From PALSA-894 sp963734185 (GTDB lineage Bacteria; Pseudomonadota; Alphaproteobacteria; Rhizobiales; Xanthobacteraceae): a stretch of 64,000 bases of DNA. Below the pieces are notes generated by a model, which made no database searches, was not told the DNA's origin, and worked only from the letters and a program-made list of their open reading frames with translations. Within the stretch, counting starts at the first letter, position 1; every line of letters starts with the position of its first letter. This document shows positions 27,312-36,372 of the stretch, one piece after another. The translations under genes were made by a program, and so were the position numbers. The DNA lies in the NCBI GenBank assembly GCA_963734185.1, contig CAVTGA010000002.1, positions 2,170,001-2,234,000 on the forward strand, in the 5' to 3' direction.

Positions 27312-28334
27312 ATGATGTTGCACCGGTATGTATGGCGATGTTGCGCATATGCGCTGCGATGTTGCGCATGTGCGTTCCGCCTCGGCGCGACCGCGGCGCT
27401 GTTGATGTTGGCGGTCCTGCCCGCGTCCGCCCAGCGCTATCCGATCCGCCCGATCACGCTGATCGTTCCCTATGCGGCCGGGGGCGGCAACGACCTGATG
27501 GCGCGCGTCGTCGCCGAACGCATGAGCCGCACGCTGGGCCAGCAGATCGTGATCGAGAACCGCGGCGGCGCCGGCGGCACGATCGCGACGCGGCTCATCG
27601 CCAAGGCCGCGCCCGACGGCTACACGCTCGGCCTCGGCGGCACCGGCACGCTCGCGATCAATCCGACGCTCTATCCCAACGTCGGCTACGATCCGCGCAA
27701 GGACTTCGCCCCGGTCGGCTTGATCGCGACCAGCGCGCTGGTGGTCCTGGTGCACCCCGCGGTGCGCGCCGGCAGCATCGGCGAACTGATCGCGCTCGCG
27801 AAGCGCGAGCCGGGCAGGCTCAACTACGCCTCGGCCGGCTCGGGCAGCGGCATCCATCTCGGCACCGAGCTGTTCGCCACGATGGCCGGTGTGAAGCTCG
27901 CGCATATCCCGTATCGCGGGTCGAACCCGGCGCTCGCGGATCTGCTCGGCGGCCACGTCGCGATCTATTTCTCCTCGCTGCCGCCCGCGATCGCACTGGT
28001 CCGGGAGGGCAAGGTGCGCGCGCTCGCCGTCACCGGGCCGCAGCGCTCAGCCGTCTTTCCCGACCTGCCGACCGTCGCCGAAGCCGCGCTGCCCGGCTAC
28101 GAGGCGGTGCTGCACTATGGCATCGTGGCGCCGGCCGGCACGCCGGGTGCCATCATCGCCACCCTCAATGCGGCGCTGCGCGAGGCGCTCGCGAGCGATG
28201 ACGTGCGGGCGCGGATCGCGGCCGACGGCGCCGAACCGTTCGTCAGTACCCCCGAGGAGTATGCCGCCGATATCGACCGCGAGGAAATCAAGTGGTCGAG
28301 GATCGTCAAGCTCGCGGGCGCGACGGTGGAGTGA
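27312..28334 (+). CDS. Bug-type (tripartite tricarboxylate transporter) substrate-binding protein
   Basis: Periplasmic binding protein of the TctC/Bug family that captures carboxylates or related small molecules. 340 residues with a leader ending LPASAQ, then the family start RYPIRPITLIVPYAAGGGNDLMAR and the PDGYTLGLGGTGTLAINPTLY region. The N-terminal leader is odd: residues 9-22 contain two copies of a seven-residue Cys-rich unit (RCCAYAL/RCCACAF) encoded by a 21-base repeat. No convincing ribosome site is seen, so the start is uncertain. No tctA/tctB membrane genes are nearby. A second Bug gene follows by 15 bases. Confidence 0.88.
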   Translation: MMLHRYVWRCCAYALRCCACAFRLGATAALLMLAVLPASAQRYPIRPITLIVPYAAGGGNDLMARVVAERMSRTLGQQIVIENRGGAGGTIATRLIAKAAPDGYTLGLGGTGTLAINPTLYPNVGYDPRKDFAPVGLIATSALVVLVHPAVRAGSIGELIALAKREPGRLNYASAGSGSGIHLGTELFATMAGVKLAHIPYRGSNPALADLLGGHVAIYFSSLPPAIALVREGKVRALAVTGPQRSAVFPDLPTVAEAALPGYEAVLHYGIVAPAGTPGAIIATLNAALREALASDDVRARIAADGAEPFVSTPEEYAADIDREEIKWSRIVKLAGATVE

Positions 28335-28349
28335 ACGGAGATCACGCCG

Positions 28350-29321
28350 ATGAGCATTGCGGCGAAGTGCCTTGTCGCCTTGACGGTCGCCATGCTCGCC
28401 GGCCTGCCGGCGCAGGCCCAGACCTGGCCGACGCGCACCATCACCCTGGTCGTGCCCTATCCGCCGGGCGGCGGCGTCGACGCCTTGGCGCGCATCGTTG
28501 CCGACAAACTTTCGCTCGCGCTCGGCCAGCAGGTGGTGGTCGACAATCGCGGCGGCGGCTCGGGCCTGGTCGGCACGCGCGCCGTGATCAAGGCCGCGCC
28601 CGACGGCTACACCTTGATGCTCGGCCATACCGGCACGGTCTCGATCAACCCGACGCTCTACGCCAATGCCGGCTACGATCCGCGCAAGGACTTCGCGCCG
28701 GTCGGCCTGATCGCCTCGATGCCGGTCGCGCTGCTGGCGCATCCCTCGTTTCCGGCCAGGACCATCGCCGACGTGGTGGCGGTGGCCAAGCGTGAAGCCG
28801 GCAAGCTCAACATCGGCACCTCGGCGGTCGGCACCGGCGGCTATCTCTCGGCCGAGCTGTTCAAGGCGATGACCGGTGTCGACGTGCAGATCGTGCCCTA
28901 TAAGGGGACGGCCGGCGTGATGAATGACCTGCTCGGCGGCCACGTGCCGGTCGCGTTCGGCGTGCTGCCGCCGGCGCTCGGCAATCTGCAGGCCGGTTCC
29001 TTGCGCGCCATCGCCGTGCTCAGCGACAAGCGCTTCAGCCTGCTGCCCGACGTGCCGACCGCGACCGAATCCGGGCTGCCGGGCTTCGAGTCGGTCCTGC
29101 ACTACGGCCTGCTCGCGCCGGCCGGCACGCCGCGCCCGATCGTGGAGCGGCTGAACAAGGAATTGCGCGCGCTGGTCGACACCGAGGAGGTGAAGAAGCG
29201 CATCCGCACCGAAGGCGGCGATCCGCTGACCTCGACGCCGGAGGAGTATGCGGCCGACATCGACCGCGAGGAGGCGAAGTGGTCGGCGTTGATCCGCAAG
29301 CTCAACCTGAAAGTGGAATGA
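28350..29321 (+). CDS. Bug-type (TTT) substrate-binding protein
   Basis: A 323-residue periplasmic binding protein with a normal signal peptide (about 1-25, ending LPAQAQ) and family motifs TITLVVPYPPGGGVDALARI, DNRGGGSGLVGTRAVIKAAPDGYTL and FAPVGLIASMPVAL. Closely related to the protein encoded just upstream, suggesting tandem duplication with divergence. GGAG stands nine bases before the ATG. A cupin gene starts one base after its stop, so the three genes are probably cotranscribed and serve uptake and use of one organic acid; ligand unknown. Confidence 0.92.
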   Translation: MSIAAKCLVALTVAMLAGLPAQAQTWPTRTITLVVPYPPGGGVDALARIVADKLSLALGQQVVVDNRGGGSGLVGTRAVIKAAPDGYTLMLGHTGTVSINPTLYANAGYDPRKDFAPVGLIASMPVALLAHPSFPARTIADVVAVAKREAGKLNIGTSAVGTGGYLSAELFKAMTGVDVQIVPYKGTAGVMNDLLGGHVPVAFGVLPPALGNLQAGSLRAIAVLSDKRFSLLPDVPTATESGLPGFESVLHYGLLAPAGTPRPIVERLNKELRALVDTEEVKKRIRTEGGDPLTSTPEEYAADIDREEAKWSALIRKLNLKVE

Positions 29322-29322
29322 G

Positions 29323-29646
29323 ATGGCGTTCAAGTGCACGGTGCCGGCCAGGCCGTCGGTGCAGCAGGACGACGACGCGATCCGGATCACGCGCTGGGAC
29401 TTCGCGCCCGGCGCCGTCACCGGCTGGCACGAGCACGGCTGGCCGTATTTCGTCGTGATGCTCAATGCCGGCACGCTCAGGATCGACGACGGCAAGACCG
29501 AGACCGAAGTGTCGCTTGCCGCCGGCCAGGCCTACATGCGGCCGGCCGGCATCCAGCACGACGTGATGAACGGCTCGCCGCATCCGATCGCGTTCGTCGA
29601 GATCGAGATCAAGCGGCCCGAGGCGATCGCCGAGATGGCCTTGTGA
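29323..29646 (+). CDS. small cupin-domain protein
   Basis: A 107-residue single-domain cupin. Metal-ligand candidates are the His pair in GWHEHGWPYF and the later His in AGIQHDVMNGS, with the usual Gly and Pro turns (FAPGAVTG, AGQAYMRPAG). Possible enzyme (isomerase, decarboxylase or dioxygenase) or binding protein; substrate unknown. The ATG follows the Bug gene's stop immediately, so translation is likely coupled. It is convergent with the ABC-transporter operon. Confidence 0.88.
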   Translation: MAFKCTVPARPSVQQDDDAIRITRWDFAPGAVTGWHEHGWPYFVVMLNAGTLRIDDGKTETEVSLAAGQAYMRPAGIQHDVMNGSPHPIAFVEIEIKRPEAIAEMAL

Positions 29647-29679
29647 GCGGCTGTTTCACGCCCGCTCGGCCGGCCCACG

Positions 29680-31233
29680 TCAGCGGCCCTTCTTCCAGAG
29701 GTCGCGGAAGCGCGGGATCTGGTCGGGAATCCAGGCGAACCCCTCAACGCTCTCGCGCAGCGCGCCGTACTCGACCGAGTAGAACAGCGAGAACATCGGG
29801 ATGTCCTTGGCGACGATCTCCTGCAGCTCGTCGTAGATCTTCTTGCGTGCCGCCTGGTCGTAGATGTTGCGGCCTTCCTCCAGCAGCTTGTTGACCTGAG
29901 GATTGTTGTAACCCGTGGTGTTGGCGAACCCGGTGCTGTGGAACAGGATGTAGAGCAAGCCGTCCGGATCGGGCCGCTGCGTCCACCGGTTCGGCGACAT
30001 GTTGGTGGTGCGCTTGACCAGCCGGTCGTACCACTCGCTCTGTGCCACCGGCTCGAGCTTCAGCCTGATGCCGACCGCGGCCAACTGCTCCTGCACCAGC
30101 TGATTGATCTGCTGCAGCACGCCGATCTGCGGCGTCGACAAGGTGTATTCGAAGCCGTTCGGATAGCCGGCCTCCGCAAGCAGCGCCTTGGCGCGCACCG
30201 GATCGTAGGGATAGGTCCTGGCGTTGGCGTTGAACCACCACAGCCCCTCGGGAGTCGGCCCGTCGAACAGCGAACCCTTCCCGGCCATGACGATGTCGTT
30301 GATGCGCTTGCGGTCGATGCCATGCGCGATCGCCTGCCTGAGCTTGGCATTGTCGAACGGCGGCTCGTACATATGCCATTGCAGCGAATACCAGCGGCCG
30401 ACGGTGATCGGGTGCAGCTTGATGCCGGGCCGGTTCTGCAGCTGGAGGATCTCCTGCGGCGACATGTCGCCGACGAAATCGAGTTCTCCGGTGATCAGGC
30501 GCTGGGCGCCGACGATCGAGCCGGCGATGTCGCGGAACACGATGCGGTCGAGATAGGGCTTGCCCGCCTCCCAGTAGTTGGAATTGCGCTCGACCGCGAT
30601 CTGGCTCCCCTTCACCCACTCCTTGAACACGAAGGGACCGGTGCCGACCGGGTTGTTGCCGAGGTCCTTGCCGAACTTCTTAGCCGCTGTCGGGGAAATC
30701 ATGAATCCGGGGCGCTCGCCGAGCAGGCTCAGCAGTCCGGGCGAACGCTGCTTGAGATTGAACGCCACCGTCGCGGGGTCGATCACCTCCACCGATGCGA
30801 TGATCGGGTCGAGCTGCTGGCGCTGCGGCGAGGCCACCTCCTTGTCGAGCCGATGCTCGATATTCCATTTCACGGCCTCGGCATTGAAGTCCGTGCCGTC
30901 GTGGAATTTCACGCCGGTCCGCAGCTTGAAGACGATGCGCCTGCCGTCGCCCTCGATGCTCCAGCTCTGCGCGAGTTCCGGCTGCAGCGAGAAGTCCGTG
31001 CCGTAGCGCACGAGCGTGTTGTAGATGACGTAGAGCACCTGCCGCTCGGTGAACTGCACCGAATAGGTCGGATCGAACGTCTTGCTGTCGGAAGGAAAGC
31101 CGACCGACAGCGTGCCGCCGCGCTGCGGCTGTTGCTGCGCGGCAGCGATCGAGGACGCGGCCGCGAGGGCGAAAAAGGCCAGCGCCGCGGCGGCGATCGC
31201 ATGGGAGATCTTGGGAAGTCGTCCGGTCTTCAT
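29680..31233 (-). CDS. ABC transporter substrate-binding protein, family 5 (peptide/nickel type)
   Basis: Periplasmic solute-binding protein for a dipeptide/oligopeptide-type importer, 517 residues with a signal peptide ending near SIAAAQ. Family-5 features are the opening GGTLSVGFPSDSKTFDP, WKLRTGVKFHDG-like VFKLRTGVKFHDGTDFNAEAVKW, and AIDRKRI-like GIDRKRINDIV. ATG 31233 is preferred because GGAGGAG lies six bases upstream; the ORF's GTG at 31248 would overlap that site. It is the last gene of an operon with two permease and two ATPase genes. Ligand unknown: such systems also import glutathione, opines or sugars. Confidence 0.93.
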   Translation of the reverse strand: MKTGRLPKISHAIAAAALAFFALAAASSIAAAQQQPQRGGTLSVGFPSDSKTFDPTYSVQFTERQVLYVIYNTLVRYGTDFSLQPELAQSWSIEGDGRRIVFKLRTGVKFHDGTDFNAEAVKWNIEHRLDKEVASPQRQQLDPIIASVEVIDPATVAFNLKQRSPGLLSLLGERPGFMISPTAAKKFGKDLGNNPVGTGPFVFKEWVKGSQIAVERNSNYWEAGKPYLDRIVFRDIAGSIVGAQRLITGELDFVGDMSPQEILQLQNRPGIKLHPITVGRWYSLQWHMYEPPFDNAKLRQAIAHGIDRKRINDIVMAGKGSLFDGPTPEGLWWFNANARTYPYDPVRAKALLAEAGYPNGFEYTLSTPQIGVLQQINQLVQEQLAAVGIRLKLEPVAQSEWYDRLVKRTTNMSPNRWTQRPDPDGLLYILFHSTGFANTTGYNNPQVNKLLEEGRNIYDQAARKKIYDELQEIVAKDIPMFSLFYSVEYGALRESVEGFAWIPDQIPRFRDLWKKGR

Positions 31234-31260
31234 CGTCATCTCCTCCACTCGAAATGGCCC

Positions 31261-32286
31261 TCAATGCGGCATGGCCGCCGCGCCCGCGACGGGGGCTGCC
31301 TGCGATGCGAAAATGTCATCCCGGATGCAAGCGGTGTAGTGCTCGGGCGCGATCGGCCGCAGCGGCGGACGGTCAGCGGCGCAGGCCGGCAGGGCGTAGC
31401 GGCAACGCGTCCTGAATGCGCAGCCGCTCGGCGGGTCGGCGGGGTCCGGCACATCGCCGCTCAACACGATGCGCTTGCCGCGCCTGACGCCGGGTTGCGG
31501 CACTGCCGACAGCAGCGCCTCCGTGTAGGGGTGCCGCGGCCGCTCGAGCAACGCGCGCGTGGGACCGATCTCCATGATGCGGCCGAGGTACACGATCGCG
31601 ATACGATCGGAGATATGATCCATCACGGCGATGTCGTGCGAGATGAACAGCATCGCGAGATTCAGCCGCTGCTTGAGTTCATCGAGCAGGTTGACGATCT
31701 GGGCCTGGATCGAGACGTCCAGCGCGGACACCGGCTCATCGGCGACCAGCAGCTCGGGACCGACCGACAACGCCCGCGCGATACCGACGCGCTGGCGCTG
31801 GCCGCCCGAAAGCTCGCCGGCGCGACGGTCGGCGTACTCGGCGCCAAGCGCGACCATGTCGAGAAGTTCCAGCACACGCGCGCGCTTCTGCCGGGCGCCG
31901 CTCACCATGCCCTGCACTTCGAGCGGCTCGGCGACAAGCTCCGCGATGGTCATCAGCGGATCGAGCGATCCATAAGGGTCCTGGAAGATCATCTGCGCCC
32001 GGCGCCGGAACAGCCGCAGACCGCGCCGGTCGAGCCGCGCGACGTCGCGTCCGGCGAACAACACCTCGCCTGACGTCGGCTCGAACAGCCGCAGCACGCA
32101 GCGGCCGATCGTGGATTTTCCCGAGCCGGATTCACCCGCGATACCGAGGACTTCGCCGGGCCGCAGCGAAAACGACACGCCATCGACCGCGCGAACGTGC
32201 CCGCGCACACGCGGGATCACGCCGCGACGGATGTCGTACCACTTGCGCAGGTCCCTTACCTCGAGCAGCGGCGCTGGCAGGTTCAT
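31261..32286 (-). CDS. ABC transporter ATP-binding protein (DppF/OppF type)
   Basis: 341-residue ATPase powering the importer. Walker A is GESGSGKST (about residue 48), signature LSGGQRQRVGIAR, Walker B LLVADEPVSALD, and H-loop ISHDIAVMDHI. The C-terminal oligopeptide-type domain has the Cys-rich CAFRTRCRYALPAC segment typical of Dpp/Opp ATPases, which can bind an iron-sulfur cluster. Start ATG 32286 overlaps the upstream gene's stop (ATGA); a longer ORF to 32844 is only a shadow of that gene. Confidence 0.94.
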   Translation of the reverse strand: MNLPAPLLEVRDLRKWYDIRRGVIPRVRGHVRAVDGVSFSLRPGEVLGIAGESGSGKSTIGRCVLRLFEPTSGEVLFAGRDVARLDRRGLRLFRRRAQMIFQDPYGSLDPLMTIAELVAEPLEVQGMVSGARQKRARVLELLDMVALGAEYADRRAGELSGGQRQRVGIARALSVGPELLVADEPVSALDVSIQAQIVNLLDELKQRLNLAMLFISHDIAVMDHISDRIAIVYLGRIMEIGPTRALLERPRHPYTEALLSAVPQPGVRRGKRIVLSGDVPDPADPPSGCAFRTRCRYALPACAADRPPLRPIAPEHYTACIRDDIFASQAAPVAGAAAMPH

Positions 32287-33311
32287 CCGGGCATCTCGAC
32301 GCCGATATCGCGCCAACGCAGGCAGCGCACCAGGTGATCGCTCGCGGCGGCATCCAGCGCGGGATGCTCGATGTCGCAGTGCCCTTGCCGGCGGTGTTCG
32401 CAGCGCGGCTGAAATGCGCAACCGGACATGGCTGCGCTCAGGCTCGGCGGAGCGCCCGGTATCGCGGCCAGCCTCGAGCGCGCACGCCCGTCGCCGCCGA
32501 CGCGAGGCAGCGAACGCAACAGAGCCATCGTGTACGGCATGCGCGCGCGCACGAACAGCGATGCGACCGGCAGCGATTCCGCCACCTCGCCGGCATACAT
32601 CACGATCGCGCGTTGCGCGATCTCGCCTACGACGCCGAGATTGTGGGTAATGAAGATGACGGACATTCCGGTGCGGCGCTGGATATCCTGCAGCAGCTCG
32701 AGGATCTGGGCCTGGATCGTAACGTCGAGGGCGGTGGTCGGCTCGTCCGCGATCAGGAGGCTCGGGTTCCCTGACAGCGCGATGGCGATCATGGCGCGCT
32801 GGCGCATGCCGCCGGAGAGCTGATGCGGATAGCGCGCGAGGCATTGGCGCGGATTCGGGATTCCGAGCTCGGCCAGCAGGTCGAGCGCTTTCTCGCTTGC
32901 GGTCCTTGCATCGAGTCGCTGGTGCTGGCGCAGTGCCTCCGTCACTTGCGCGCCGATCGTGTACACCGGGTTGAGCGAGGACATCGGCTCCTGGAAGATC
33001 ATCGCCACGTCGTTGCCGCGCACCTTGCGCAGGGTGCGGTCATCCAGGTCGACGATGTTCGTGCGCGTCCCGTCCTTGCGCGCGAGTTTGATCGCGCCGG
33101 AGATGCGCGCACCCTGGGCGCGATCCACAAGGCCCATGATGGCGAGACCGGTCGTCGACTTTCCGCAGCCCGACTCGCCGACGATCGCAAGGGTTTCGCC
33201 GCGATGAAGGTCGAACGAGACGTTGCGGACCGCATGGATCGTGCGGCCGCGCGTCGCATAGGTCACGCTGAGGTCCTCGACCCGGAGGATCGGCGCGGAT
33301 GACGCGCTCAT
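32283..33311 (-). CDS. ABC transporter ATP-binding protein (DppD/OppD type)
   Basis: 342-residue partner ATPase. It carries Walker A GESGCGKST near residue 43, signature LSGGMRQRAMIAI, Walker B LLIADEPTTALD and H-loop FITHNLGVVGEIA. The C-terminal Cys pattern is CAFQPRCEHRRQGHC. Both its start and stop overlap neighbouring genes by four bases (ATGA), so the permease-ATPase block is translated as a coupled unit. The two ATPases form a heterodimer under two permeases. Confidence 0.94.
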   Translation of the reverse strand: MSASSAPILRVEDLSVTYATRGRTIHAVRNVSFDLHRGETLAIVGESGCGKSTTGLAIMGLVDRAQGARISGAIKLARKDGTRTNIVDLDDRTLRKVRGNDVAMIFQEPMSSLNPVYTIGAQVTEALRQHQRLDARTASEKALDLLAELGIPNPRQCLARYPHQLSGGMRQRAMIAIALSGNPSLLIADEPTTALDVTIQAQILELLQDIQRRTGMSVIFITHNLGVVGEIAQRAIVMYAGEVAESLPVASLFVRARMPYTMALLRSLPRVGGDGRARSRLAAIPGAPPSLSAAMSGCAFQPRCEHRRQGHCDIEHPALDAAASDHLVRCLRWRDIGVEMPG

Positions 33312-34081
33312 CGGCCGGAGCTTCCGAGGAGATAGAAGCCGAGCACGAGGGCCACGATCGCGCCGCCCGGCGCCATGCTCAGCGCCGGATTGATCGCCAG
33401 CACGTCAAAGCCGGAGCGCACCATGCTGCCCCAGTCGGGCACGGGCGGCGGGATGCCCAACCCGAGAAAACTGAGGCTCGCCGACGTGATGATCGCGAAC
33501 GACACGGTGACGGCGAACTGGGCTGCGACGACACGAAAGATGTTGGGCCACACATGCCGGCGGATGATCCAGAGTGCGGAGCCGCCGGCCGCGACGGCCG
33601 CCTCGATGTAGGCGTGCTCGCGCACCGCGAGCGTCTGCCCCCTGACCAGGCGCGCGACCACCGGCCACATCACGAACCCGAGCACCAGCACGAGGTTCTG
33701 CAGCGACGGCCCGACCATCACGGTGATGATCAACGCCAGTACCAGGCCCGGCAGGGCGATGAACAGATCGATCAGTTGCACGACGACGATGTCGGTCTTG
33801 CCGCCGAGATAGCCTGCCGTCAGGCCGACGGGGGCGCCGATCACCACGGCAAGGAGCGCCGCGCCGACGCCGATCACCAGCGAGGTCCGCGTGCCGTAGA
33901 TCACGCGGCTCAGGATGTCGCGGCCGAGCTCGTCGGTTCCGAACAGGTGGGCGGCGCTCGGCGGCTGGAGGAAGAATACGCTCGACCTGGTCGGATCGTA
34001 AGGCGCGAGCATCGGTGCGAGCAACGCGGCGGCGCACGCGCCCAATACGACCACAATGCCTAGGATTGCTCGCGGGGCCAT
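33308..34081 (-). CDS. ABC transporter permease (DppC/OppC type)
   Basis: 257-residue inner-membrane permease. It starts with a hydrophobic helix (residues 5-25), then the periplasmic family segment HLFGTDELGRDILSRVIYGTR, and about five further helices. The EAA-type cytoplasmic loop that contacts the ATPase is AYIEAAVAAGGSALWIIRRH. ATG 34081 is chosen: sequence upstream in this frame belongs to the shadow of the other permease gene. Its stop overlaps the DppD-type ATPase start. Confidence 0.92.
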   Translation of the reverse strand: MAPRAILGIVVVLGACAAALLAPMLAPYDPTRSSVFFLQPPSAAHLFGTDELGRDILSRVIYGTRTSLVIGVGAALLAVVIGAPVGLTAGYLGGKTDIVVVQLIDLFIALPGLVLALIITVMVGPSLQNLVLVLGFVMWPVVARLVRGQTLAVREHAYIEAAVAAGGSALWIIRRHVWPNIFRVVAAQFAVTVSFAIITSASLSFLGLGIPPPVPDWGSMVRSGFDVLAINPALSMAPGGAIVALVLGFYLLGSSGR

Positions 34082-34092
34082 CGCTGTTCCGT

Positions 34093-35028
34093 CTACTCGA
34101 GGCGGATCTGCGGGTTCACGATGGTGTAGAGAATGTCGGCAATCAGGTTCATGATCACCACGCCGACGACGACCACCATTCCGACCGCGAGCATGACCGG
34201 GAAATCGCGCCCCGCGATCGCCGCGACGAAGAGCCGGCCGACACCGGGCATCGAGAACACCGTCTCGGTCACGACCGCGCCGCCGGTCAGATGTCCCATC
34301 GACAGTCCGGCGAAGGTGATCACCGGCAATATCGCGTTCGGCAGCGCGTGCTTGAACGCAACTTTCGCCGGCGACAGGCCCTTGGCGCGCGCCGTGCGGA
34401 TGTAGAGCCGCTGCAGGACGTCGGCGAACTCGGCACGGTACACCAGGCTGAACGCGCCGAAATAGTAGGCCGACAAGGTCAGCACCGGCATGATCATGTG
34501 CCGCATATGCGCGGCCGGCCCTTCCGACCAGGGCGCCCATCCTGTCGTCGGCAGCCATCCGAGCTGCACCGAGAACAGGAAGATCAGGGCGATGCCGAGG
34601 ATGAAGTTCGGCATGGTGATGCCGATGAGGTTCACGAACACGACGAAACGGCGCAGTATCGGCGCGCGCGGCAGGCTGTTGAGACCGACGGCCGCGAGCA
34701 CGGCGAGCAGGATCGCCCAGGCGGAGAGTTCGAGCGTGACGGGAAGTGCGGCCGCGACCGCGGCGCCCACCGGATCCTGCGACGTGTAGGACCGTCCAAG
34801 GTCGCCGCCGAGCGCCCTTGCCAGCCAGTCGAAGTACTGGACGTGTGCGGGGCGGTCGAAGCCGTAGCGCGCATTGAGCTCGGCAATCGCTTTCGGGCTG
34901 GCGTCCTCGCCCAGCATCATCGTCGCCGGACTGCCGAGGATGGTCGTGACGCTGAAGAACAGGAGCGCGGTCAGCGCGAGCAGCGTCGGAACGGCGAGCA
35001 GGAGACGGCGGACGATCACAGCCAGCAT
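34093..35028 (-). CDS. ABC transporter permease (DppB/OppB type)
   Basis: 311-residue inner-membrane permease, first gene of the operon. About six membrane helices; the N-terminal RRLLLAVPTLLALTALLFF and the FDRPAHVQYFDWLARALGGDLGRS segment are typical of DppB. The EAA loop is YIRTARAKGLSPAKVAFKHAL, and it ends with NLIADILYTIVNPQIRLE, the usual family C-terminus. It is divergent from the luciferase-like oxidoreductase gene, with a shared control region of about 130 bases containing a palindrome. Confidence 0.94.
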   Translation of the reverse strand: MLAVIVRRLLLAVPTLLALTALLFFSVTTILGSPATMMLGEDASPKAIAELNARYGFDRPAHVQYFDWLARALGGDLGRSYTSQDPVGAAVAAALPVTLELSAWAILLAVLAAVGLNSLPRAPILRRFVVFVNLIGITMPNFILGIALIFLFSVQLGWLPTTGWAPWSEGPAAHMRHMIMPVLTLSAYYFGAFSLVYRAEFADVLQRLYIRTARAKGLSPAKVAFKHALPNAILPVITFAGLSMGHLTGGAVVTETVFSMPGVGRLFVAAIAGRDFPVMLAVGMVVVVGVVIMNLIADILYTIVNPQIRLE

Positions 35029-35110
35029 TCAAGCCGTCCCCAACCTCGCTCCGCAGGTGGCCTTGGCTCCGGCCCGCGCGCGCCGCAGTGTGACCCAGGC
35101 CCTTGCCGTT

Positions 35111-35127
35111 TGTCTAATTGTCAGACA
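35111..35127. promoter_or_regulatory. candidate GntR/FCD operator in divergent promoter region
   Basis: Inverted repeat TGTCT-N7-AGACA followed by GTATAC, between the divergent ABC operon and the flavin oxidoreductase gene. GntR/FCD regulators often bind short palindromes like this, and one is encoded 1.2 kb away at 36373. Binding is inferred. Confidence 0.45.
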
Positions 35128-35159
35128 GTATACCAAGAGCGTGAGTGGATCATATTCCC

Positions 35160-36368
35160 ATGCGTTTCGGCTATTTCGACAACATCCAGGACCCGACCCA
35201 GAGCCGCGACTACGGCGACCTGGTCGACGAGATGCGCGAACGTGCGCTGGCGTGCGAGCGCGCCGGCATGGACATCTTCTGGATTCCCGAACACCATTTC
35301 AGCATCTGGGGCCGCGAGCTGCTCGGCAATCCGCTGCTGATGGCGGCGGACCTGGCGGCGCGCACCAAGCGGATCCGCATCGGGCTCGGCGCCGCGATCA
35401 TCACGTTCTGGCATCCGTTGCGGCTCGCCGAAGACGTCGCCCTGCTCGACCACCTGACGGCGGGCCGGCTCGAGCTCGGAGTCGGCCGCGGCAACTACGG
35501 CCTCGAGGCCGCAAACCTCAATCCCCTGGCCGATCCGAACCAGCCGGCGATGAACCTCAAGGTGTTCCTCGAGACCCTGGGGGTGCTGCGCGCGGCCCTG
35601 ACCGAGGAGCGCTTCAGCTACAAGGGCGACATCTACACGTTTCCGGCGCCCGGGTTCAGGGCCGACAGGGCGCACACCGTCAACGATCCGCGCTATGTCG
35701 ACGCCGCCACCGGCGAGCTGGTCAAGCTCACCACCTACCCGCGACCGCGGCAGAAGCCGATGCCGCCGATGTGGCAGATGGTGTCGGAGGCGCATGACGC
35801 GATCCGCGGCGCCGCCGCGCTCGACATGGGCGTCGTGATGTGGCGCCCGACGATCGCGGAACTGAAGCACCGGCTGCAGATCTACAAGGATGCGCACGAC
35901 GCGGCGTTCGCGACCGACATCGCGATCGGCGCGAAGACGGCGGTGGTGCGCGATACGTTCGTCGCCGACAGCGAGGCCGAGGCGCGCAGGATCGCCGCGG
36001 AAGCTTGCCTCGGCGCGCTCAATTTCGCCAATTGGCGCGGGCCGCGCATCTATCTCGATCCCGGCGAGACGCTCGTCCCCGAGATGGATGCCGCGCTGAC
36101 CAAGACCATCACCTACGATTTCGTGCGGCCGCGTGCGCTGTTCTTCGGCTCGCCGCGACAGGTGGAAGAGCGAATCGTCGAGCTCGCCGAGGAGACCGGC
36201 ATCGACCATCTGATGTTCAAGTGCGGCTGGCCCGGGCTCGCCCACGAGCACACGATGCGTTCCCTGGAACGGCTGTCGGCCGAGGTGCTGCCGCGCGTGC
36301 GCGAGCGGTTGAGCGCCGGCACGCCGCGGCGCCGTGCGCCGGCCGCCGAAGCTGCGCATGCGGGATGA
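35160..36368 (+). CDS. LLM-class (luciferase-like) flavin-dependent oxidoreductase
   Basis: Flavin-dependent monooxygenase of the bacterial luciferase fold, about 402 residues. Family segments are the N-terminal MRFGYFDNIQDP, FWIPEHHFSIWGRELLGNPL (His pair near the flavin site), RIRIGLGAAIITFWHPLRLAEDVALLDHLT and GRLELGVGRGNYGLE. Likely degrades a small organic compound imported by the divergent ABC transporter; this is inferred from position only. ATG 35160 is preferred; an in-frame GTG at 35145 with AGAG upstream is an alternative. Confidence 0.87.
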   Translation: MRFGYFDNIQDPTQSRDYGDLVDEMRERALACERAGMDIFWIPEHHFSIWGRELLGNPLLMAADLAARTKRIRIGLGAAIITFWHPLRLAEDVALLDHLTAGRLELGVGRGNYGLEAANLNPLADPNQPAMNLKVFLETLGVLRAALTEERFSYKGDIYTFPAPGFRADRAHTVNDPRYVDAATGELVKLTTYPRPRQKPMPPMWQMVSEAHDAIRGAAALDMGVVMWRPTIAELKHRLQIYKDAHDAAFATDIAIGAKTAVVRDTFVADSEAEARRIAAEACLGALNFANWRGPRIYLDPGETLVPEMDAALTKTITYDFVRPRALFFGSPRQVEERIVELAEETGIDHLMFKCGWPGLAHEHTMRSLERLSAEVLPRVRERLSAGTPRRRAPAAEAAHAG

Positions 36369-36372
36369 GAGC

